Source of the DNA: Chloroflexota bacterium
GTDB lineage: Bacteria > Chloroflexota > Anaerolineae > Aggregatilineales > J027
NCBI GenBank assembly: GCA_013112715.1
Contig: JABFGB010000001.1
Coordinates: 124,001 to 188,000, forward strand
Direction of reading: 5' to 3'
Length of the DNA: 64,000 nucleotides
The position numbers and the translations under genes are program-made. Shown piece after piece: positions 1 through 8,845 of this stretch (positions are counted from its first letter, which is position 1; each line of letters begins with the position of its first letter). Under the pieces are notes generated by a model. The model searched no databases. It was not told where the DNA came from and saw only the letters and a list, made by a program, of their open reading frames with translations.

Positions 1-2
1 GC

Positions 3-1277
3 GAGCCACGTGACCCCTATCAGATTTTTTATGACTATGGTGCAAATCTAGTGCGGATTCGCTTGTGGCATACCCCCACTTGGACGGATTACAACACCTT
101 CGACGATGTGGTGCGTTCGCTGCAACGGGCCAATGCGCTTGGTATGAATGTCCTGTTAGATTTCCATTACTCTGACACATGGGCCGACCCCGGTCATCAA
201 ACCATTCCGGCGGCGTGGGCCACTATCACGGATGTAAATGAATTGGGACAGGCACTCTATCAATATACCTACGACACTTTGATGCAGTTGGATGCTCTTG
301 GTCTCATGCCAGAAATGGTGCAGGTCGGCAATGAAATCAACACCGAAATTTTACGGGCCGAAGATGCCGCTGGTTATCCGATTGATTGGGATCGTAATGC
401 CATGCTGTTGAACCGCGCCATTCAAGCGGTGCGTGATGCCGATACCCAATCCGCCGAAACCCCGCGTGTCCTGCTGCACATCGCCAAGCCCGAATCGGTG
501 GAAGGCTGGTTATTGGCCGCGACCAATGCAGGGGTAACGGATTATGACATCATCGGGATTTCCTACTACCCCGGTTGGTCAACCCATACTGTTACCACTG
601 TCGGGAATGTGATTAGCCAACTGCGCTATAAATTTGGCAAAGAGGTCATGATCGTCGAGACGGCCTATCCTTGGACATTGGACGCTGCCCCTGATGCTTC
701 CAATATTCTCGGCAGAGATTTCCTCGCCCCTGATTACCCCGCCACCCCAGAGGGCCAAAAACAGTTCTTGACCGATCTAGCCCAAGCTGTTTTTGCTAAT
801 GGTGGGCTTGGCATCGTCTATTGGGAGCCAGCGTGGGTCTCAACCTCCTGCCGGACGCTGTGGGGACAGGGGTCACATTGGGAAAACGCCACCTTCTTCG
901 ATTTTCAAAACGGTAACGAGATTTTGGAAGGCATTGAATTCCTTCAACACTCCTATCAATATCCGGTCAATGTGACTCTGCAATTCAAGTTCGCGGATGA
1001 ATCTATACCTGATAAGATATTCTTTTGGGGGGATTTCACGGGGCTTGGCAAACGTCCAATGATGTTACCACTGGTAGATGGTGTATACAGTCTGGAAGCG
1101 CGTCTGATGCCGGGGACAGAAATTCATTATCAATTTTATGGCGTGACCCCAGCCTCATCGGAAAATGCCCTGCTGTCGCCAGACTGCATGGATGAAGAAG
1201 GCCATGCCACCCTCATTATCCCTAATGAGGACGCCCTGATCGAGCATACAACAGGGGCGTGCCCTATCCTTCCCTAG
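3..1277 (+). CDS. GH53 arabinogalactan endo-beta-1,4-galactanase, 5' partial
   Basis: The reading frame is open to the window edge, so the true start lies outside. The protein is a TIM-barrel glycoside hydrolase of family GH53, which cuts beta-1,4-galactan side chains of pectin. Family hallmarks are visible: RIRLWHTP near the N-terminus, VLLDFHYSDTWADPG, the acid/base glutamate in VGNEINTE (codon 333-335), and the nucleophile glutamate in MIVETAYPW (codon 657-659). After the barrel, from about base 970, come some 100 residues of beta-rich sequence (FKFADESIPDKIFFWGDF) that resemble a carbohydrate-binding or starch-binding-like fold; that second assignment is inference. Secretion cannot be judged because the N-terminus is missing. 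The next gene converges on it 76 bp away. Confidence 0.9.
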   Translation, partial: EPRDPYQIFYDYGANLVRIRLWHTPTWTDYNTFDDVVRSLQRANALGMNVLLDFHYSDTWADPGHQTIPAAWATITDVNELGQALYQYTYDTLMQLDALGLMPEMVQVGNEINTEILRAEDAAGYPIDWDRNAMLLNRAIQAVRDADTQSAETPRVLLHIAKPESVEGWLLAATNAGVTDYDIIGISYYPGWSTHTVTTVGNVISQLRYKFGKEVMIVETAYPWTLDAAPDASNILGRDFLAPDYPATPEGQKQFLTDLAQAVFANGGLGIVYWEPAWVSTSCRTLWGQGSHWENATFFDFQNGNEILEGIEFLQHSYQYPVNVTLQFKFADESIPDKIFFWGDFTGLGKRPMMLPLVDGVYSLEARLMPGTEIHYQFYGVTPASSENALLSPDCMDEEGHATLIIPNEDALIEHTTGACPILP

Positions 1278-1353
1278 AATTCAAACCGCCCATAACAACT
1301 TCATGCTCCGTTCACCCCATGTAGCGTTTTTCTGCTCAAGGTGGTGGACGTTT

Positions 1354-3573
1354 TTATTGCTTTAGGCTGGCGAAATAGTCAAGCAGCATCCGGTGGACAA
1401 AAATGTAACCCCCACCCACCTTACGTAGAAGAAATAGTTCTCTGGCCGCATAATCCAGAAAATGTGCATAATTACGAGGAATTGCGCCGTCCCGATGAAG
1501 GACATAGCGCAATACAGCATGGCGAATGATTGACCTAATCCCATAAGAAAGGGCTAGAAAAATCCCAAATCCTAAGCCAGAGATAATACCAACCGCAATT
1601 CCCGACCCAAGATTTAGAACGACGCCAATCACCACTAGGCTGATGAGGCCAATCGAGAGCGCAACCATAACACCTGCCCGTAGTGCATTCCAAAAACTGA
1701 TTCTTAGACCTTGATTCGGGTGACTCCGCATTTCGAGGCGTTCGGCGGATTTTAGGCCTGCCTCCATAAACCCGACTGTGCCAGCAGCGACGGCTACCAT
1801 ACCTCCCATCGTCAGCATTTCCATAAACCAAGCCACTACTGCAATTACCGCGCCAATTATGAGAGCATTGATGATTCCCCAGACAATATCGCCTTTTGAC
1901 CAGCGGAAATTGATGGTGTCACCGACTTCGATTTCGGTCATTTTGACTGGCAATCCAGCGGCGATCCCTAGAACAATGAGAATAATCAGTGTCACGACCA
2001 AGCCATAGAGAAGGCCATCGGTTAAATTGGTTGCCAAACTATAAGTAATTGCCGTCAGCACCCCATACATCAATCCAAAAATCAGCCCATACGTGGCTCC
2101 CATTGCCACTTTCACCAAAATACGATGGAGGCGCTGCTGGCTCGGGGTCTCTAACCAATAGGGCTGCATAGATTCGATATAAAAAATGGTTTGCTGGCGC
2201 TCCACCATCTTGCTCGCCAGAAAACTTAAGTAGTAGCGGGTCTCTCGCGGGGTATAGTCTCCAAGCCCAGTACCGGTTTTCAAGCGTTGTTTAATATAAC
2301 TATCAAAAAGATGATTGCGCCGTGCCGCTTCGTTATTTTCATTGATGGGTAGAACAAGATTGACACTCGACGCTTTGCGATAGGAGAACGCGATGGTATT
2401 GAGTAGAAAAGGGACACTTGCCATTTCGCGTAAGACAGCATCGCGCTCCATAAACGCCCGCAGATCAGCGAAATCTTCACCCTGAAGATAGCTCTCAATC
2501 TGCTGATGTGTCAGGGGTTGGAGCATGATGGCGCTTTCCAAATCGAGTTTATGCGCCAACAGGTTGTAATCAGCTGTCCGACTGCAAACGACCATATCTA
2601 CAGACTGATATTCACGCCGAAAATCGTTAATGGCTTCAACGCAGGCATCTCGATAAACATCCATCACCTCGTCGAGGCCATCCAACAGTAAAAGCAGTTG
2701 TTCGCTCTCGACCCAATTGGCAGCAACTTTCTTGGGTACTTGGTAGCGGGTGCGTAATTCCTCTTTCAGCCATTCTGTGAGTGGTTTGCGTTCAACGGCC
2801 CAAGAGGACAAATTAAATACCGCCGGGATGGGCTGTTTCTCATCCGCTTTGGCTTGCTGGATAAGCTCCCGTGTCAACTGCAACAGCAAAACGGTTTTTC
2901 CACTGCCGGGGACACCTAAGATGAGCAGTTCACGATTCATGTCCCGGAACAAATCCACAATGTTGGTGCTGCTTGGCAGTTTATAATCGCCATAATCTTT
3001 GTGCTTTAAAACCGCTTCTGGGCTAATAGCTAGGCCAAGATCGAACGCCCGATCTTCATGCAGGGCTTTTTCCAAGACGCCTGTAACCCAAAAACTGTGA
3101 ACCTTCTCCAACATCCGTTCACGATTACCCGCCGCCAGTTTAGTGGGGGCAAAATCAACAAGCGGTTCTGAATGTTTCGGTGCGAAGGATTTTTGGTAAG
3201 GCGCAAGCAGCGTTTCCCGCAATTCGTTAAATCCCTTTTGCTCGTCACGGGTGAAATCAATATATTGCAGCCCGGCAAGGTGATAGGGCAATTGGGCGTC
3301 CTGATATTTGATCAACAGCAGACGTCTTTGAGGGTTATTTAAGGCATAGTCCCATTCAGCCATCACTTCACGGGAGTCAATGGCTTCTGGTGTAACGACC
3401 CCGATAATAACCTGCGCGGTCTCCAATCCCTTTTGGATTTCATGGCGAAAATAGGCCCCTCGCGGGATATTGTCTTCATCAAGCCAAGTCTGGTGTCCCC
3501 AGTTTTGTAGGTAATCCCGTAGTTTTCGAGCAAAAGGGCGATATTCACTTTTATAGCTGATAAAGACTTCCAT
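1354..3573 (-). CDS. TIR-NACHT STAND NTPase with C-terminal membrane segments
   Basis: A 739-residue three-part protein. Residues 1-130 are a TIR domain starting MEVFISYKSE; the probable catalytic glutamate of TIR NADases is E73 in VMAEWDYAL. Residues 210-370 are a NACHT NTPase with Walker A GVPGSGKT (220-227) and a NACHT-type Walker B LLLLLDGLDE (293-302), plus CSRTADY at 330-336. From about residue 480 to 690 there are several hydrophobic segments, so the C-terminus is membrane-embedded rather than a repeat sensor. STAND ATPases of this kind act as stress or phage sensors that oligomerise, and TIR domains deplete NAD or make nucleotide signals; use in defence here is inference. It starts at ATG and stands alone, convergent with the galactanase gene. 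Confidence 0.85.
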   Translation of the reverse strand: MEVFISYKSEYRPFARKLRDYLQNWGHQTWLDEDNIPRGAYFRHEIQKGLETAQVIIGVVTPEAIDSREVMAEWDYALNNPQRRLLLIKYQDAQLPYHLAGLQYIDFTRDEQKGFNELRETLLAPYQKSFAPKHSEPLVDFAPTKLAAGNRERMLEKVHSFWVTGVLEKALHEDRAFDLGLAISPEAVLKHKDYGDYKLPSSTNIVDLFRDMNRELLILGVPGSGKTVLLLQLTRELIQQAKADEKQPIPAVFNLSSWAVERKPLTEWLKEELRTRYQVPKKVAANWVESEQLLLLLDGLDEVMDVYRDACVEAINDFRREYQSVDMVVCSRTADYNLLAHKLDLESAIMLQPLTHQQIESYLQGEDFADLRAFMERDAVLREMASVPFLLNTIAFSYRKASSVNLVLPINENNEAARRNHLFDSYIKQRLKTGTGLGDYTPRETRYYLSFLASKMVERQQTIFYIESMQPYWLETPSQQRLHRILVKVAMGATYGLIFGLMYGVLTAITYSLATNLTDGLLYGLVVTLIILIVLGIAAGLPVKMTEIEVGDTINFRWSKGDIVWGIINALIIGAVIAVVAWFMEMLTMGGMVAVAAGTVGFMEAGLKSAERLEMRSHPNQGLRISFWNALRAGVMVALSIGLISLVVIGVVLNLGSGIAVGIISGLGFGIFLALSYGIRSIIRHAVLRYVLHRDGAIPRNYAHFLDYAARELFLLRKVGGGYIFVHRMLLDYFASLKQ

Positions 3574-3681
3574 CGTCCAACGCCTTTAGTGCAAGTCTAG
3601 CAACCGGAGTAAACAAATTTTTCCTATTTTCGTTTTCGATAGGGTGTAGTTTATATCACATAACGGTACTTACAAAAGTGG

Positions 3682-3720
3682 AAAGGGAATACTTCCAAAA
3701 AGCACCAGTATCCCTTTTTT
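3682..3720 (-). terminator. hairpin terminator downstream of the P-type ATPase gene
   Basis: AAAGGGAATAC (3682-3692) pairs with GTATCCCTTT (3708-3717) with a single bulged A. Read on the minus strand it lies 20-60 bp past the ATPase stop codon; read on the plus strand it ends in a T run. It separates the ATPase gene from the TIR-NACHT gene, which therefore probably has its own promoter. Confidence 0.5.
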
Positions 3721-3739
3721 GTAGTATCGAAGTGCGTGT

Positions 3740-5920
3740 TTAGCGGATTCTGAGAGGGCGCATCCCGTTTAGCGTGACCAATAGCGAAACCCCCATATCG
3801 GCGGCGATGGCTAACCACAGCGATGTGACACCCAAAACCGCCAGCGCCATAAAGAGGAGTTTGGTGGCAAAGCTAAAGCCGATATTCTGGCTAATCAAGC
3901 GGCGGGCAAAGCGTGACAGGCGGATGGCCGAGGGTAGCTTCGCCAGTTCATCGCCCATCAAAACAATATCGGCGGTTTCCATTGCCTGTGCGCTACCTGC
4001 CCCACCCATCGCCACGCCAACCGTCGCCGTCGCCAGAGCCGGGGCATCGTTAATGCCGTCGCCAATCATCACCACGCCTTGATAGTTGGACATCAACTCG
4101 TGAATCGCACTGGCTTTGTCCTCTGGCAGTAGATTGGCCTTAATTTCCTGCACGCCAACCTGCCGACCCACTGCTTGCGCGACAGTGGCATTATCACCTG
4201 TGAGCATAATCGTGGTTAGACCGAGCGTATGCAGGTCTTGAACCGTCTTTTGGCTTTCGGGGCGAACGGTATCCGCCACGCCGATAAAACCGCGTACCTG
4301 ATCGCCTGCACTTACTAACAGGGTGGTTTGACCAGCCGCCTCCGCCGATTGCACCGTCACACAAAAATCGGGGTGATGGGTAAACTGTTCATCAAACAGG
4401 CGATGATTACCCAGCGTCACCATCTGCTCATTCACTCGACCCTGTACACCCCGTCCTGCTAAGGTAGCCACACCTTCAGCAGGCACATAGGTATTGGCAA
4501 GGCCGCGCTGTTGTGCCGCATTGACCACTGCCCGTGCCAACGGATGGGTACTGCGTTTTTCAACCGCCGCCGCCAATGCCAACACATCGTCACATAATTC
4601 GCAGTCATTACCCGTGACACAATCAATCGAACGGGCCGTCATCACGGTCGGTTGGCCCTGCGTCAGCGTACCCGTCTTATCAAATGCCACCGCCTTGACT
4701 TGCCCCAACGCTTCCAAATGTGATCCGCCTTTAATCAACACCCCTTGTCGGGCCGCTGCGGTAATGGAACTAATCACCGTCACGGGGGCACTAATCACCA
4801 ATGCACAGGGGCAGGAAATCACTAACAACGACAGAGCACGATAGAACCAGCCATGTCCGCCGTCTGCTGTGTTCCAAAATGGCCCACCCAACAACAGGGG
4901 CGGAATAGTTGCCACCAGCAAGGCCAAGATCACCACCGCCGGGGTGTACCAGCGCGAAAATTGGTCAATCAGGCGTTGACTGGGCGCACGAACGCCCTGT
5001 GCCTCCTCGACCAGTTGGATAATGCGATTGAGGGTATTATCCTGCGCCAGTCGGGTGACACGCACGTGCAGCAAGCCTTCACCATTAACCGTTCCGGCAA
5101 ACACTTCCGACCCCACCTCTTTAAAAACAGGCACACTCTCCCCCGTAATCGGTGCTTGGTTGACATGGCTTGTCCCATTCAACACTTCCCCATCCATCGC
5201 CACCCGTTCACCCGGTTTGATGAGAATAACATCACCGATTTTGAGCGCCTCCACAGGCACAACTTCTTCAAGGATGCCGAGGGTGCGGATGGCTTGTGGT
5301 GGCGTCAAATCCAATAAACTGCGGATGCTTTGGCGGGCACGATCCGTCGTATACCCTTCAAGAGCCTCGCCTATCGCAAACAGAAAGATAACGGTGGCAC
5401 TTTCCATATATTCGCCAATAATAACCGCCCCAATCGCGGCAAGGGTCATCAGCAAATTGATATTAAAGTCGCGGTTGATGATGAGGGTATTGAGGCCGCT
5501 GCGGGCAATCGGATAGGCAGCTATCGCCATCGCCACGATAAATAATCCATTCGTGAGGGTATCGGGCAAGCCGATGAGTGCCAACAATGCGGTTACAAGA
5601 ATTAGACCGCCCCCAATCAGCGATAGCTGGGTGGCCCGTCGGCTGACCAGATAATCCCAAAATCCCAGCACTCCCCCTCGATTTTGGGGGTTTTGGGTAG
5701 TCGCAGCTTCGACATCCGCCAATTCATAACCAAGCGACTTGACACGCTGTTCCAAAACGGGCTGAGGCACGACACCGGTTAAGTGAAGTTTGCCTGTTGC
5801 AAAATCTACTTGAACCGCTTGTACCCCTTCAAGTTGACCGACCCCTTTTTGCAGCTTTTCCGCACAGTGGGCACAATCCATCCCCTGTACTTTGTAGGTC
5901 TTCGATGCTAGTGTGGTCAT
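3740..5920 (-). CDS. heavy-metal P1B-type ATPase (Zn/Cd/Pb exporter type)
   Basis: A 726-residue membrane pump that expels soft divalent metals with ATP. It has an N-terminal heavy-metal-associated domain with GMDCAHC, transmembrane helices, the phosphatase-type loop GTSHVNQAPITGE, the intramembrane CPC metal site in SCPCALVIS, the phosphorylation motif DKTGTLTQG, the P1B-specific STHPLARAV histidine motif, TGDNATV and GDGINDAPAL. The plain CPC with this background fits the ZntA/CadA group; copper specificity is less likely. A small cysteine cluster (CVTGNDCELC) sits before the HP motif. I chose the ATG at 5920 because GGATGG lies just before it; an in-frame ATG at 5938 would put the start within 2 bp of the operator-like repeat and has no ribosome site. 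No metal regulator gene is adjacent. Confidence 0.9.
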   Translation of the reverse strand: MTTLASKTYKVQGMDCAHCAEKLQKGVGQLEGVQAVQVDFATGKLHLTGVVPQPVLEQRVKSLGYELADVEAATTQNPQNRGGVLGFWDYLVSRRATQLSLIGGGLILVTALLALIGLPDTLTNGLFIVAMAIAAYPIARSGLNTLIINRDFNINLLMTLAAIGAVIIGEYMESATVIFLFAIGEALEGYTTDRARQSIRSLLDLTPPQAIRTLGILEEVVPVEALKIGDVILIKPGERVAMDGEVLNGTSHVNQAPITGESVPVFKEVGSEVFAGTVNGEGLLHVRVTRLAQDNTLNRIIQLVEEAQGVRAPSQRLIDQFSRWYTPAVVILALLVATIPPLLLGGPFWNTADGGHGWFYRALSLLVISCPCALVISAPVTVISSITAAARQGVLIKGGSHLEALGQVKAVAFDKTGTLTQGQPTVMTARSIDCVTGNDCELCDDVLALAAAVEKRSTHPLARAVVNAAQQRGLANTYVPAEGVATLAGRGVQGRVNEQMVTLGNHRLFDEQFTHHPDFCVTVQSAEAAGQTTLLVSAGDQVRGFIGVADTVRPESQKTVQDLHTLGLTTIMLTGDNATVAQAVGRQVGVQEIKANLLPEDKASAIHELMSNYQGVVMIGDGINDAPALATATVGVAMGGAGSAQAMETADIVLMGDELAKLPSAIRLSRFARRLISQNIGFSFATKLLFMALAVLGVTSLWLAIAADMGVSLLVTLNGMRPLRIR

Positions 5921-5939
5921 GTTCCATCCAGCTTTCATT

Positions 5940-5980
5940 CTAATTGATACTTCATATCAAAGATACAACGTATCAATTAG
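5940..5980. promoter_or_regulatory. nested inverted repeats, likely operator of the metal ATPase gene
   Basis: CTAATTGATAC (5940-5950) is exactly repeated inverted at 5970-5980. Inside are further TATC/GATA pairs: TTGATA/TATCAA (5944-5949 with 5955-5960), TATC/GATA (5955-5958 with 5962-5965) and GATAC/GTATC (5962-5966 with 5970-5974). The site lies 20-60 bp upstream of the chosen start codon. ArsR/SmtB repressors bind AT-rich inverted repeats in this position, so a metal-sensing operator is likely; the regulator must be encoded elsewhere. Confidence 0.6.
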
Positions 5981-6142
5981 CAAAATATCTATCATGCTCT
6001 TATTCTAGCGCAGGATATTTCCTGACGCAACCTAGAATCGTCTATAATCAATTCAATGAATGACTTGCTCTATATAACAGACGCGCAACCCGCCCCGGAA
6101 TTCTACGTAATGATGGTTGAGAACAAGAGATGAATAGGGACT

Positions 6143-6430
6143 ATGCAAACCGGAGATCACAATCCCATGCAAACGACACATAACGTTCAACAACGAACCA
6201 GCAGCGGCTTCATCGGGCTGTTTTTGGCCGCCGTGATGGTCTGTTTTGTACTCATGCTCGGCCTGTTTCTGGTCGGCTTCCTGCTGAAGATCGCCCCTCT
6301 GCTTGGCTTCTTCGTCGCCATCGGGGGTGGAGTATGGTACTTCAATGCCAAGACCGAACATTTCAAACTACGCGCGATGACCACCGTTGCCTTTGGCTTG
6401 CTGTTGATGGTGCTTGGCTTCATCTTCTAA
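6143..6430 (+). CDS. small membrane protein of unknown function
   Basis: A 95-residue protein with a polar N-terminus of about 25 residues and three hydrophobic stretches (about 23-48, 50-66 and 76-95) ending LMVLGFIF. It is divergent from the metal ATPase gene. A TATAAT box at 6043-6048 could serve it, leaving a leader of about 85 nt. An internal ATG eight codons in (6167) is an alternative start. No family is recognised; the divergent placement suggests, but does not show, a link to metal or envelope stress. Confidence 0.55.
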   Translation: MQTGDHNPMQTTHNVQQRTSSGFIGLFLAAVMVCFVLMLGLFLVGFLLKIAPLLGFFVAIGGGVWYFNAKTEHFKLRAMTTVAFGLLLMVLGFIF

Positions 6431-6469
6431 GCTAACTCTAACCCCTCTCCGCTGGCAGGTGTTTGATGA

Positions 6470-6518
6470 ATAGGTTATGCTAATGTGTGGTAGCCTTCTT
6501 GGAACAAGCATAACCTAT
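6470..6518. promoter_or_regulatory. 12-bp inverted repeat covering the start codon of the GT1 gene
   Basis: ATAGGTTATGCT (6470-6481) is exactly inverted as AGCATAACCTAT (6507-6518), 25 bp apart, and the right arm includes the first two bases of the glycosyltransferase ATG at 6517. It can act as a dyad operator, or in RNA as a hairpin that hides the start codon. No regulator gene is adjacent. Confidence 0.55.
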
Positions 6519-7767
6519 GGCAAAATTTTGGTTCGTTTCCGCGCCCCTGTTTGGACACCTAGACTGGGGTGGTTTTCTCAAAACAGCCCTCACACTGCAA
6601 TCAGCGGGACACCAAGTCACTTGGATTAGCCAACCCGCGATTGGGGCATACCTAGCCGAAAAAGGCCTTGAATTTAGCCCTATTGCCACCACAGGCTGGT
6701 TATGGCCTCCACCCCCTCACCCTCACCCCAAATCCCTCACCCCACAGCAAGCCGTCTTTATCCGCTATAAACGCGCTTTGGATACATGGCTGAGTGAGGA
6801 ACTCATTCCAGCGGCGGTTCAGCACCTACTCGATCTTGCTGAGACCAATGGTGTACCGGATGTGCTCGTCACCGACCCCTTCTTAACAGCCTCCGCGATT
6901 GCCGCTGAAAAAATGGGCACCACGTTGGCGGTCTGTGGTTGGCCCGCTACTACCGATTTGGATGAAGATCATCTTTTTGCCGTACAGCGTGAACTCGCCG
7001 AAGACAGCCGGGGACGCATCCAGCGCCTCTGTCAGCAGTTCAACGTGCGTGGCGAGAACTTTTCGCAAGGGCCAACGCCATCCATTCAATCACCGCATCT
7101 GCATATCAGCTACTTCAACGACTATTGGCATCAAGGTGACCCGCCCTTTTTGCCGCAGACACATTTTGTGGGGGGCACAACAGACATCCCAACAACCCCA
7201 CCGCCGCAATGGATGGAACATGTGCCGGATGCTCCCATCGCTCTGATTACTTTAGGTAGTGTTTTCACAGGTGATCTCGGCTTTTTTGCGTGGGCCGCCC
7301 AAGCCGCGCATCGCCTCGATTGGGTTCCGGTGGTGGTGATTGGGCGTAATCCCATCGCGCCCGAAGAGAAAGCCCAGTTAAAAGCGGCGCTTCCCCCCGG
7401 GACATTTTTATTAAACTGGGTTGACTATGACCATATTTTCCCTCGCCTCAAGGTGATTGTCCATCATGGCGGGATGGGAACAACCCACGCGGCCATTTTG
7501 CACGGTGTTCCACAGGTGGTGGTGCCTCATGCAGCCGATCAGCGTGGACAGGCCAAGCGTGTTTCGCAAGCCAAAGTCGGGCTGCATCTGACGGCTCATG
7601 AGGTCAAAAATGGGCACCTGCTTCCGGCAATTCGAGCAGTCGGCACAGACGAAAAAGTGCGGCAGCAATGTCAGTGGTTAGCAAAGAGGTTCGCGGCGTT
7701 AGGAGGAGCAGCACAGGCCGGAAATTTACTGGTGGGGCTAGTAAATGAGTCAGGCATTGGTTCATAA
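6517..7767 (+). CDS. GT1-family glycosyltransferase (UDP-glucuronosyl/MGT type)
   Basis: A 416-residue GT-B fold enzyme that moves a sugar from a nucleotide donor to a small acceptor. The N-terminal half begins FWFVSAPLFGHLDWGG, the acceptor-side Rossmann start. The C-terminal half carries the family donor-binding signature HHGGMGTTHAAILHGVPQVV followed by HAADQRGQAKRV. The length is normal for YjiC/macrolide-glycosyltransferase relatives. The substrate cannot be told from sequence; the group includes antibiotic-, flavonoid- and sterol-modifying enzymes. The ribosome site is weak (GGAA 13 nt upstream) and the start lies inside an inverted repeat, which suggests regulated expression. Confidence 0.85.
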   Translation: MAKFWFVSAPLFGHLDWGGFLKTALTLQSAGHQVTWISQPAIGAYLAEKGLEFSPIATTGWLWPPPPHPHPKSLTPQQAVFIRYKRALDTWLSEELIPAAVQHLLDLAETNGVPDVLVTDPFLTASAIAAEKMGTTLAVCGWPATTDLDEDHLFAVQRELAEDSRGRIQRLCQQFNVRGENFSQGPTPSIQSPHLHISYFNDYWHQGDPPFLPQTHFVGGTTDIPTTPPPQWMEHVPDAPIALITLGSVFTGDLGFFAWAAQAAHRLDWVPVVVIGRNPIAPEEKAQLKAALPPGTFLLNWVDYDHIFPRLKVIVHHGGMGTTHAAILHGVPQVVVPHAADQRGQAKRVSQAKVGLHLTAHEVKNGHLLPAIRAVGTDEKVRQQCQWLAKRFAALGGAAQAGNLLVGLVNESGIGS

Positions 7768-7873
7768 ACGAATTTGAAACCGTTTTCAATCCATCTCTAA
7801 ACCCCACAAGTATTGATTCTCCATTAAGATTGTAAGTAGAAATCTCTTAACTTTAACGATAAGATCGAGCCAA

Positions 7874-8845
7874 ATGCACATTCGTTGGTACGAACCAGAG
7901 GACGAACCCTACTTAATGGAGTTGGAAAGGCTTTCGCCGCGCGGCGAACCCCGTCCCTTTGTGCATTTCCGCCGCCGTTTTATAGACCGCGCCGCCATGT
8001 ATGACAATTACTATCTATTCGTCGCCGAAGAAGATCATCGCCCTATCGGGGTTACTTCCATCACCATCAAAGATACATGGATCGGCAATGAACCCGTTCG
8101 CATCGCCTACAGCTTTGACACACGAGTACACCCCAATTATCGGCGGATCGGGGTTGCCAACGCGATGCAAGAAGCCAAGCTCGACTTTCTCTACCAAGAG
8201 GGCATACACGGCATGTATGCCTATGTCGTGGCGACCAATTATCCGGCTCTCAATATGCTGGAAAAAATCGGTCATCACCGCGCCCGTCTGGTTTTGCACC
8301 TGACCTACTCGCCCTACCCCCTCATTATCCCTCCTGTCCAAGCGCCCCACTTTTTGAATGGCATTTCCGATTCAGGCATTGTAGATGCCGTCTACAGCAG
8401 CCGCGATATGTATGTGCAAGATGTGGATGTTGCGGTATCGGAGTTCAACTTTGAGCGCCTCTTTTATGATTATGGGGGGCCAAACTTCGCGGGGTTGAGT
8501 ATTTTTGACCAGAGTTTGGTCTATCAACAAATTTCGGCGGACGAACCCTGGCCCACCGAAGAAGAAGTGATGAAACGCGCCCGGACACTGCGCCTGTTCG
8601 ACCCCACTGGGTTGCACAACAGTCTATCTTTGCGCAACATTTTTGATTATGTGCGCGACCTTGCGGTTACTTCGAATGTCGCCAAGTTAAGTATGATCTT
8701 AGATCGAAATGACACCGTACCGGGCTTCTTTTTTCAAGAAGCCACCAATCAAACGGATTATTGGTTAATGTTCCGTCCCTTGATTCCCGATTGGGAACCG
8801 CAGTGGAATGGTGGCCCGATCTACATAGACCCACGTGATTTTTGA
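7874..8845 (+). CDS. GNAT-family N-acetyltransferase
   Basis: A 323-residue protein whose first half is a GNAT domain: MHIRWYEPEDEP at the start, the strand-4/helix-3 region with the acetyl-CoA loop VHPNYRRIGVANAM, and the later VVATNYPALNMLEKIG, typical of motif B. The second half (about 165-323) is not a recognised domain and may be a second, degenerate GNAT fold, as in other double-GNAT proteins. The acceptor is unknown. Its stop codon directly abuts the stop of the convergent gene (8845/8846). Confidence 0.8.
   Translation: MHIRWYEPEDEPYLMELERLSPRGEPRPFVHFRRRFIDRAAMYDNYYLFVAEEDHRPIGVTSITIKDTWIGNEPVRIAYSFDTRVHPNYRRIGVANAMQEAKLDFLYQEGIHGMYAYVVATNYPALNMLEKIGHHRARLVLHLTYSPYPLIIPPVQAPHFLNGISDSGIVDAVYSSRDMYVQDVDVAVSEFNFERLFYDYGGPNFAGLSIFDQSLVYQQISADEPWPTEEEVMKRARTLRLFDPTGLHNSLSLRNIFDYVRDLAVTSNVAKLSMILDRNDTVPGFFFQEATNQTDYWLMFRPLIPDWEPQWNGGPIYIDPRDF

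Noticed and set aside
1354-3573. Frameshift separating the TIR-NACHT part from the membrane part
   Set aside because: The frame is open throughout, with no internal ribosome site and smooth codon use, so it is one gene.
4853-5317. Plus-strand frame of 154 codons opposite the metal ATPase
   Set aside because: It lies wholly antisense to conserved ATPase motifs, and its composition is that of a mirrored membrane protein gene.
6470-6518. Insertion sequence ends at the 12-bp repeat
   Set aside because: Only 25 bp lie between the arms and there is no target duplication.
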